Part shown: in pieces, positions 57,735 to 64,000 of the stretch
How positions within the stretch are numbered: the stretch's first letter is position 1
How the letters are laid out: each line of letters starts with the position of its first letter
DNA from: Parapusillimonas granuli
GTDB taxonomy: Bacteria > Pseudomonadota > Gammaproteobacteria > Burkholderiales > Burkholderiaceae_B
NCBI RefSeq assembly: GCF_013416525.1
Contig: NZ_JACCEM010000002.1
Span: forward strand, 1 to 64,000
Direction of reading: 5' to 3'
Length of the DNA: 64,000 bases
The notes under the pieces: model-generated
What the model saw: only the letters and a program-made list of their open reading frames with translations
Databases searched by the model: none
What the model was told of the DNA's origin: nothing
Translations under genes and position numbers: made by a program

Positions 57735-59957
57735 ATGGAAGAAATATTCAGTGTCTTCATCCAGGAAGCCCGTGAGCAGCTCACGGCCATGGAAGACGGC
57801 CTGCTGCGCATGGAGCAGGGCGACGGCGACGCCGACCTGCTCAACGCTATCTTTCGCGCCGCGCACACCATCAAGGGCGCCTCCGGCGTCGTGGAGCTGC
57901 ACCACATCGAGCGCTTCACCCACGTGCTGGAGAGCCTGCTCGACCGCCTGCGCAACGGCGAGATCGGCGTGGGCAGCGAGATGATCACCGTGCTTCTGCG
58001 GGGCTGCGACCATATCCGCGTCCTGCTGGACGCAGTGGAGCAAGGCAGCACCGACGAAGACCCGGCGCTGGCCGAGGTGGGTCGAGGCCTGGCCGAGGCG
58101 CTGCGAGCCTTCGGCGGAACAGCCGAGGCCGGCACGGCGACCGCCGGCGCGGCTCACCCGGACGCCGCCGCCCCCCTTGCCGACTGCTGGCACATCTCCA
58201 TCCGCTTCGGCCACGATGTGCTGAAGATGGGCATGGACCCGCTGAACTTCCTGCGCTATCTGCAGCAGCTGGGCGAGATCGTCCACCTCGAGACGCTGTG
58301 CGATGCCATGCCGCAAGCGGCCGATTTCGACGCCGAGGCCTGCTACCTGGGCTTCGAGGTCCGGCTGCACTCGCACGCCGGCAAGCAGGCGATCGAGGAT
58401 GTCTTCGCCTTTTGCCGCGACGACTGCGAGCTCTACATCCTGCCCCCCGACAGCGCGGTGGCCGACTATCTGCAGCTGATCGAACGCCTGCCCGAGGAGC
58501 CGATGCGCCTGGGCGAGATCCTGGTGCGTGCCGGCGCGCTGACGCGCGAGGAACTCGAGGCCGGGCTGCGCCGGCAACAGGCGCAATCCCCGCCTCCCGC
58601 CCCGGATGCGGCGGACGCTTGCGCCGTGGCGCCGCCCCCGCCCCTGGGCAGCATCCTGGTGCAGCAGAAAACGGTGCAGCCGGAAATCGTCGAGGCCGCC
58701 GCCGCCCGGCAGCAGCAGGTGCGCGACAAGCGCAGCGCCGAGGCGCGCCTGATCCGCGTGCAGGCCGACAAGCTCGACCAGCTCATCGACCTGGTGGGCG
58801 AACTGGTGATCGCCGGCGCCTCGGCCAGCCTGCTGGCGCGCAAGAGCGGTCAGAGCCATCTGGTGGAGGCCAACTCGGTGCTCTCGCGCCTGGTCGAGGA
58901 CATCCGCGATTCGGCCTTGCAACTGCGCATGGTGCAGATCGGCGAGACCTTCAACCGCTTCAACCGGGTGGTGCGCGACACCGCGCGCGAGATCGGCAAG
59001 GACATCGAGCTGGTCATCAACGGCGCCGAGACCGAACTGGACAAGTCGGTGGTGGAAAAGATCGGTGATCCGCTGATGCACCTGGTGCGCAACGCCATGG
59101 ACCATGGCATCGAGCCCGCCGACGTGCGCCTGGCCGCGGGCAAGCCCGCGCGCGGACGCCTGGAACTCAATGCCTTTCACGATTCGGGCAACATCATCAT
59201 CGAGGTGATCGACGACGGCGGCGGCATCGACATCGGGCGCGTGCAGTCCAAGGCCATCGAGCGCGGGCTGATCCAGTCCGGCCACAACCTGACGGACCAG
59301 GAGATCGTCAACCTGATCTTCGAAGCCGGCTTCTCCACCGCCGAATCGGTCAGCAACCTGTCGGGCCGCGGCGTGGGCATGGACGTGGTCAAGCGCAACA
59401 TCCAGGCGCTGCGCGGCAGTGTCGAAGTCCATACCCGGCCCGGCCAGGGCTCGCGCTTCACCATCCGGCTGCCGCTGACGCTGGCCATCATCGAGGGCTT
59501 TCTCACGACGGTGGGCCAGGCCTCCCACGTCATCCCGCTGGACTCCGTGGTCGAATGCCTGGAGCTCAAGACCGACGCCACGCGCGGCCACATGCTGAAC
59601 CTGCGCGGCGAGGTGCTGCCCTTCATCCGGCTGCGCGACTTCTTTGAAATCAGCGGCGAGCCGCCGGCGCGCGAGAATGTCGTGGTGGTCACGGCGGGCG
59701 GCACCAAGGCCGGCATCGTCGTCGATCAGCTGCACGGCGAGTTCCAGACCGTCATCAAGCCTCTGGGCCAGCTCTTCCGCCATTTGCGCGGCATCGGCGG
59801 CTCCACCATTCTCGGTTCGGGCGAAGTGGCCCTGATCCTCGATGTGCAGGCCCTGATCCAACTGGCAGTCCAGCGCGAGGAGAGCGACTTCTCCTCCGCT
59901 TACCTTTCATCCCCCCCCACAACCGACCCGACTCAACCCTTTCATGCCTCGGAGTAG
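57735..59957 (+). CDS. cheA: CheA histidine kinase with MshEN-like repeats
   Basis: This second CheA has 740 residues. HPt His44 lies in AAHTIKGASG. An unassigned domain (about 150-238) is followed by two repeats at 258-281 and 303-326. The first matches the 24-residue RLG...L...Q pattern of MshEN cyclic-di-GMP-binding motifs at nearly every key position; the second is degenerate. Dimerisation, kinase (LVRNAMDHGIE; FSTAESVSNLSGRGVGMD) and CheW-like domains follow. AGGA precedes the ATG. It has no recognisable P2 domain of the CheA1 kind. Confidence 0.95.
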   Translation: MEEIFSVFIQEAREQLTAMEDGLLRMEQGDGDADLLNAIFRAAHTIKGASGVVELHHIERFTHVLESLLDRLRNGEIGVGSEMITVLLRGCDHIRVLLDAVEQGSTDEDPALAEVGRGLAEALRAFGGTAEAGTATAGAAHPDAAAPLADCWHISIRFGHDVLKMGMDPLNFLRYLQQLGEIVHLETLCDAMPQAADFDAEACYLGFEVRLHSHAGKQAIEDVFAFCRDDCELYILPPDSAVADYLQLIERLPEEPMRLGEILVRAGALTREELEAGLRRQQAQSPPPAPDAADACAVAPPPPLGSILVQQKTVQPEIVEAAAARQQQVRDKRSAEARLIRVQADKLDQLIDLVGELVIAGASASLLARKSGQSHLVEANSVLSRLVEDIRDSALQLRMVQIGETFNRFNRVVRDTAREIGKDIELVINGAETELDKSVVEKIGDPLMHLVRNAMDHGIEPADVRLAAGKPARGRLELNAFHDSGNIIIEVIDDGGGIDIGRVQSKAIERGLIQSGHNLTDQEIVNLIFEAGFSTAESVSNLSGRGVGMDVVKRNIQALRGSVEVHTRPGQGSRFTIRLPLTLAIIEGFLTTVGQASHVIPLDSVVECLELKTDATRGHMLNLRGEVLPFIRLRDFFEISGEPPARENVVVVTAGGTKAGIVVDQLHGEFQTVIKPLGQLFRHLRGIGGSTILGSGEVALILDVQALIQLAVQREESDFSSAYLSSPPTTDPTQPFHASE

Positions 59958-59966
59958 GAAATTCCC

Positions 59967-61874
59967 ATGAACAATATCAAGATCGGCATCCGCCTGGGTA
60001 TAGGTTTCGCCGTGACCCTGGTGCTGATGGTGGCCATCGCCGGCATCGGCTATACCCGCCTGGCGGCCCTTGGCGCCGAAGTAAACGACATGGCGCACGA
60101 CAAGTTCCCCAAGGTGGGCCAGGCCAACAATGTCGTCGACGCCGTCAACGCCATCGCCCGGCAGCTGCGCAATGCCTACATCTATCCAGACGAGGCGAGG
60201 AGACAAGAAGCATACGAAGAGATCGAGGCCCAGCGCAAGATCATCGACAGCACACTGGCGGAGCTCGAAGCCTCGATCCATACCGAAGCCGGCAAGAAAC
60301 GGCTCCAGGCCATTCAGGCCGCGCGCACGGCCTACCGGGCGCAGCAGGACCGGGCGCTGGAGCTGATCCGGCAGCACGCGCCGGCCGAGCAGTTCAGCGC
60401 CCTGATCGCCGGCGACCTGCGCACGGCCCAGACGGCTTACTTCCAGGCGGTCGACGGCCTGGTGCACTTCCAGACCGAACTGATGAATGAGGCGGGCCTG
60501 ACCTCTGAAGCCACCGTGGCCAGCTCGCAGACCCTGCTGCTGACCCTGACCGGCGTGGCGGCGATGCTGGCGCTGTTGATGGGCTGGCTCATCACCCGCA
60601 GCATCACCCGCCCGGTGGGCGAGGCCGTGAAGATCGCCGACGGGATCGCCGCCGGCGACTTCAGCATCAAGATCGACACCTCGCGGCGCGACGAAGTCGG
60701 CCAGGTGCTGGCGGCGCTGGACCAGGCCGTGACCTCCGTCAAGAACATGAGCGCCGAAGCCGCCCACCTGGCCAAGGCCGCCATCGACGGTAACTTGACC
60801 ACCCGTGCCGATGCCTCCAGGTACCAGGGGGAATACCGGAAGATCGTCGAAGGCGTCAACGAGATGCTGGACAACGTCGTCGGCCCGATCAACGATGTGC
60901 GCCGCGTGATGGCGGCCATGGAACAGGGCGACATGACCCAGACCATCACCGCCCATTACACCGGCGACTTCGATGCGCTCAAGCAGGCCATCAACAACAC
61001 CATCGCCAAGCTGGCCGACACCATCGGCCAGATCAACATCGCCGCCGATGCGCTCAACAACGCCGCCGGCCAGGTCTCGGCCACTGCGCAGTCATTGAGC
61101 CAGTCCTCGTCGCAGCAAGCCGCCTCGGTGGAAGAAACCACGGCTTCCATCGAACAGATGACGGCCAGCATCGATCAGAACTCCGAAAATGCCAAGGTGA
61201 CCGACGGCATGGCCACCTCGACGGCGCGCCAGGCCGAAGAAGGCGGCAATGCGGTGAAGGAAACCGTCGAAGCCATGAAACAGATCGCCGACAAGATCGG
61301 CATCATCGACGACATCGCCTACCAGACCAATCTGCTGGCGCTCAATGCCGCCATCGAGGCCGCGCGCGCCGGCGAGCACGGCAAGGGCTTTGCCGTGGTG
61401 GCGGCCGAGGTGCGCAAGCTCGCCGAACGCAGCCAGGTGGCGGCGCAGGAAATCGGCCAGGTGGCTTCCGGGTCCGTCAAGCTGGCCGAGCAGGCGGGAC
61501 AGCTGCTCAATGAAATCGTGCCGGCCATACGCAAGACGTCCGACCTGGTGCAGGAGATCGCCGCCTCCAGCCAGGAACAGAGCCAGGGCGTGGGCCAGAT
61601 CAATGGCGCCATGGGCCAGCTCAACAAGGCCACGCAGCAGAACGCATCGGCTTCGGAAGAGCTGGCGGCGACCGCCGAGGAAATGGGCGGACAGGCCGAA
61701 CAGCTGCAGGACCTGATGAGCTTCTTCAAGGTCGATGCCGCCGGCCGGGCCGGCGATGCCGCCATGGCGCACAAACCCGTGCACGCCGTGCCGGCCGCCC
61801 CCGCGCGCGCGGCGGCCCATGGCAAGGCGCAACCGCTGCCGGCCGTGGACGAACAGGACTTCGAGCGTTACTGA
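59967..61874 (+). CDS. Methyl-accepting chemotaxis protein with 4-helix bundle and CheR pentapeptide
   Basis: This transmembrane receptor has 635 residues: first helix at about 11-31, periplasmic 4-helix-bundle MCP domain at 32-185, second helix at about 187-209, two HAMP-like segments, then the signalling domain ([20 protein letters not shown] with [21 protein letters not shown]). A Pro/Ala linker leads to the last five residues DFERY, a variant of the CheR-binding pentapeptide with aromatic residues at positions 2 and 5. A cheR gene lies in the same operon. Confidence 0.95.
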   Translation: MNNIKIGIRLGIGFAVTLVLMVAIAGIGYTRLAALGAEVNDMAHDKFPKVGQANNVVDAVNAIARQLRNAYIYPDEARRQEAYEEIEAQRKIIDSTLAELEASIHTEAGKKRLQAIQAARTAYRAQQDRALELIRQHAPAEQFSALIAGDLRTAQTAYFQAVDGLVHFQTELMNEAGLTSEATVASSQTLLLTLTGVAAMLALLMGWLITRSITRPVGEAVKIADGIAAGDFSIKIDTSRRDEVGQVLAALDQAVTSVKNMSAEAAHLAKAAIDGNLTTRADASRYQGEYRKIVEGVNEMLDNVVGPINDVRRVMAAMEQGDMTQTITAHYTGDFDALKQAINNTIAKLADTIGQINIAADALNNAAGQVSATAQSLSQSSSQQAASVEETTASIEQMTASIDQNSENAKVTDGMATSTARQAEEGGNAVKETVEAMKQIADKIGIIDDIAYQTNLLALNAAIEAARAGEHGKGFAVVAAEVRKLAERSQVAAQEIGQVASGSVKLAEQAGQLLNEIVPAIRKTSDLVQEIAASSQEQSQGVGQINGAMGQLNKATQQNASASEELAATAEEMGGQAEQLQDLMSFFKVDAAGRAGDAAMAHKPVHAVPAAPARAAAHGKAQPLPAVDEQDFERY

Positions 61875-61904
61875 CCAACTGGAAACCAGCCCGAGGAAGC
61901 CTGC

Positions 61905-62459
61905 ATGCCCCAGCCCAACCCGTCGCCCCGCGGCACGGGTGCCGCCGTCCAGCCCGGTCAGGGCGGCGACACCCGCCAGTACCTCACCTTCAGCGTCGGC
62001 AGCGAGATGTTTGCCGTCGGCATCCTGAACGTGAAGGAAATCATAGAGTATGGCAATTTGACCGAGATCCCCATGATGCCCAATTTCATCCGGGGCGTCA
62101 TCAACCTGCGCGGCGCCGTGGTGCCGGTCATCGACCTGGGAGCGCGCTTCAGCGGCAGGATTTCCGCCGTGCAGCGGCGCACCTGCATCGTCATCGTGGA
62201 GGTGCAGCAGGACGATGAAAAACTCGACATCGGCATCATGGTCGATGCGGTCTCCGAGGTACTGGAGATCCCCGGCGCCGACATCGAGCCCGCCCCCTCC
62301 TTCGGCGCGCACATCCGCGCCGACTTCATCGCCGGCATGGGCAAGGTGGCGGGCAAGTTCGTCATCATCCTGAACATCCAGCGCGTGCTGTCGGTCGACG
62401 AGATGACGGTGCTGACGCAGATCGGCCAGGGCAAGCACGAGGCCCCGCACGGCGCATGA
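61905..62459 (+). CDS. cheW: Chemotaxis coupling protein CheW (second system)
   Basis: The 184-residue CheW links the receptors of this operon to the second CheA. It has SVGSEMFAVGILNVKEIIEYGNLTEIP, NFIRGVINLRGAVVPVIDLGARF and IGIMVDAVSEVLEIP. AGGA lies before the ATG. Its stop overlaps the cheR start (ATGA). Confidence 0.96.
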   Translation: MPQPNPSPRGTGAAVQPGQGGDTRQYLTFSVGSEMFAVGILNVKEIIEYGNLTEIPMMPNFIRGVINLRGAVVPVIDLGARFSGRISAVQRRTCIVIVEVQQDDEKLDIGIMVDAVSEVLEIPGADIEPAPSFGAHIRADFIAGMGKVAGKFVIILNIQRVLSVDEMTVLTQIGQGKHEAPHGA

Positions 62460-63289
62460 AGGAACTCGGCATCACCGACGCGGAATTCGCGCGCTTTCAA
62501 CGCCTGATCCACGAGATCGCCGGCATCAGCCTGGCGGATTCCAAGAAGGTGCTGCTGGTGGGCCGCCTGGGCAAGCGCCTGCGCGCGCTGCAGCTCGACA
62601 GCTTCAGCCGGTACCTCGATCTGGTGACCGGCGCCGGCGCGGGCAATGCGCAAGAGCGCCAGGCCATGGTGGACTTGCTGACCACCAACGAGACTTATTT
62701 TTTCCGCGAGCAGGCGCATTTCGATTATCTGCGCAATACCATCGTGCCCCAGCATCCGCCGCAGCAGCCCCTGGAAATCTGGAGCGCCGCCGCCTCGACG
62801 GGCGAGGAAATCTATACCCTGGCCATGGTGCTGGCCGACTGCCTGGGCGTGCAAGGCGCCTGGAACATCCTGGGCTCGGACATCAGCACCCAGGTGCTGG
62901 CCACCGCCGCGCGGGGCCACTACTGGCTGGAACGCACGCGGGGCCTGCCCGCCGAATACCTGCACAAGTACTGCCTCAAGGGCGTTCGCAGCCAGGAAGG
63001 CAGCTTCCTGATCGCCCCGGAGCTGCGCCGCCACACGCGCTTCATGCAGATCAATCTCAACGCTCCGCTGCCCGACATCGGGCGCTTCCATGTCGTGTTC
63101 CTGCGCAACGTGATGATCTACTTCGACAACCACACCAAGCGCGAAGTCGTGGCGCGCATCGTGCAAAAACTGCATCCCGGCGGCTACCTGATCGTGGGCC
63201 ATTCCGAGAGCCTCAACGGCATCAATGATTCCGTGAAACTCGTGCGCCCCACCATCTATCGCCTGCCGCCGGCCCAGGCGAGGACATGA
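62456..63289 (+). CDS. cheR: Chemoreceptor methyltransferase CheR (second system)
   Basis: The 277-residue methyltransferase has [29 protein letters not shown] in the N-terminal domain, [17 protein letters not shown]-binding [17 protein letters not shown] and [15 protein letters not shown]. It overlaps cheW upstream and cheB downstream by four bases each. It likely methylates the adjacent receptor ending in DFERY. Confidence 0.97.
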   Translation: MKELGITDAEFARFQRLIHEIAGISLADSKKVLLVGRLGKRLRALQLDSFSRYLDLVTGAGAGNAQERQAMVDLLTTNETYFFREQAHFDYLRNTIVPQHPPQQPLEIWSAAASTGEEIYTLAMVLADCLGVQGAWNILGSDISTQVLATAARGHYWLERTRGLPAEYLHKYCLKGVRSQEGSFLIAPELRRHTRFMQINLNAPLPDIGRFHVVFLRNVMIYFDNHTKREVVARIVQKLHPGGYLIVGHSESLNGINDSVKLVRPTIYRLPPAQART

Positions 63290-64000
63290 GCGCGATGGCC
63301 AGGATCAAAGTCATCGTGGTGGACGATTCCGCCGTCGTGCGCCAGGTGAATCGCGAAACGCTGGCGCGCGAGAGCGACATCGAGGTCATCGCCGTCTGCC
63401 CCGACCCGGTGGCGGCGCTGGAGAAAATGCGCCTGCAGTGGCCCGACGTGATCGTCACCGACATCGAGATGCCGCGCATGGACGGCATCGCCTTCCTGAA
63501 GAAAATCATGGCCGAACGGCCCACGCCCACCGTGGTCTGCTCCTCGCTCACCGAGGAAGGCGCGGCCACCACGATGGAGGCGCTGGCGGCGGGAGCGCTG
63601 GCCATCATCACCAAGCCCAAGCTGGGGGTCAAACAGTTCCTGCAGGACGCGGGCGACGACCTCGTCAGCGCCGTGCGCGCCGCCGCACGCGCCAACATGG
63701 CCCGCGTACGCACCGCGCCCCGTCCGCGCACCGAGCCGGCGGCCGATACGGCGCCGGCCGCGCGCCCGAACCGCGCCATCGCCGGCAACGTCGGCGCCCT
63801 GCACGACACCACCGAAAAAGTCGTGGCCATCGGCACCTCCACCGGCGGCACGCAGGCGCTGGAAGCGGTGCTGACGCAATTGCCGCGCACCAGCACCGGC
63901 ATCGTCGTGGTGCAGCACATGCCGGAAAAGTTCACCTCGCTGTTCGCCCAGCGCCTCGATGGCTTGTGCGCCATGGAAGTGCGCGAGGCGCAGGACGGCG
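63286..64000 (+). CDS. cheB: Chemoreceptor methylesterase CheB (second system), cut by window end
   Basis: The ATG at 63286 overlaps the cheR stop (ATGA). The 238 visible codons show a receiver ([12 protein letters not shown]; phospho-Asp in [25 protein letters not shown]), a linker and the beginning of the esterase domain with catalytic Ser in [13 protein letters not shown] and His in VQHMPEKFT. The catalytic Asp lies beyond the window. The frame is open to the edge. Confidence 0.95.
   Translation, partial: MSAMARIKVIVVDDSAVVRQVNRETLARESDIEVIAVCPDPVAALEKMRLQWPDVIVTDIEMPRMDGIAFLKKIMAERPTPTVVCSSLTEEGAATTMEALAAGALAIITKPKLGVKQFLQDAGDDLVSAVRAAARANMARVRTAPRPRTEPAADTAPAARPNRAIAGNVGALHDTTEKVVAIGTSTGGTQALEAVLTQLPRTSTGIVVVQHMPEKFTSLFAQRLDGLCAMEVREAQDG

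Overview
The window is high-GC DNA with dense genes, short gaps and many stop/start overlaps. Gene order and protein sequences (FlhDC master regulator, a peritrichous-type flagellar locus, NorR/qNOR nitric oxide detoxification, GlpD/GlpK) point to a betaproteobacterium of the Alcaligenaceae, most likely Bordetella sensu lato or Achromobacter. The genus is inferred from gene content and was not tested by any search.

Region 1 (1-35.2 kb) is one long flagellar and chemotaxis locus. On the plus strand are the 3' end of fliN and fliO-fliP-fliQ-fliR. On the minus strand follow a chemoreceptor / lipoprotein / chemoreceptor trio, then flgL, flgK and flgJIHGFEDCB. flgA and flgM-flgN run divergently on the plus strand. 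Back on the minus strand are flhF-flhA-flhB, cheZ-cheY-cheB-cheR-receptor-cheW-cheA-motB-motA, and the master regulator pair flhC-flhD. Transcription of the minus-strand block runs from flhD toward fliR. Two sigma-28 (FliA) type promoters can be read directly, ahead of flgM and ahead of flgK, which fits late-class control through the FlgM anti-sigma switch.

Region 2 (35.2-55.5 kb) is accessory and housekeeping: an NlpC/P60 lipoprotein, divergent glpD/glpK, a hipBA toxin-antitoxin pair, a methyltransferase, a TM2 protein, a lipoate ligase-like protein, a small ribbon-helix-helix protein, a SulP transporter, a heavy-metal P-type ATPase with a divergent MerR regulator and a readable operator, an alpha/beta hydrolase, and a nitric oxide module (hemerythrin-like protein plus qNOR, divergent from norR). 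The nitric oxide module has three GGT-N7-ACC enhancer sites and a sigma-54 promoter. A tautomerase and a small orphan gene behind a LexA-type box close the region.

Region 3 (55.5-64 kb) is a second, compact chemosensory operon behind an AT-rich promoter: cheY-like, a receptor without a periplasmic domain, a STAS protein, a CheA with two repeats resembling the MshEN cyclic-di-GMP motif, a 4-helix-bundle receptor ending in a CheR-type pentapeptide, cheW, cheR, and a cheB that runs off the window end.

No rRNA, tRNA, CRISPR array, insertion sequence or prophage was seen.
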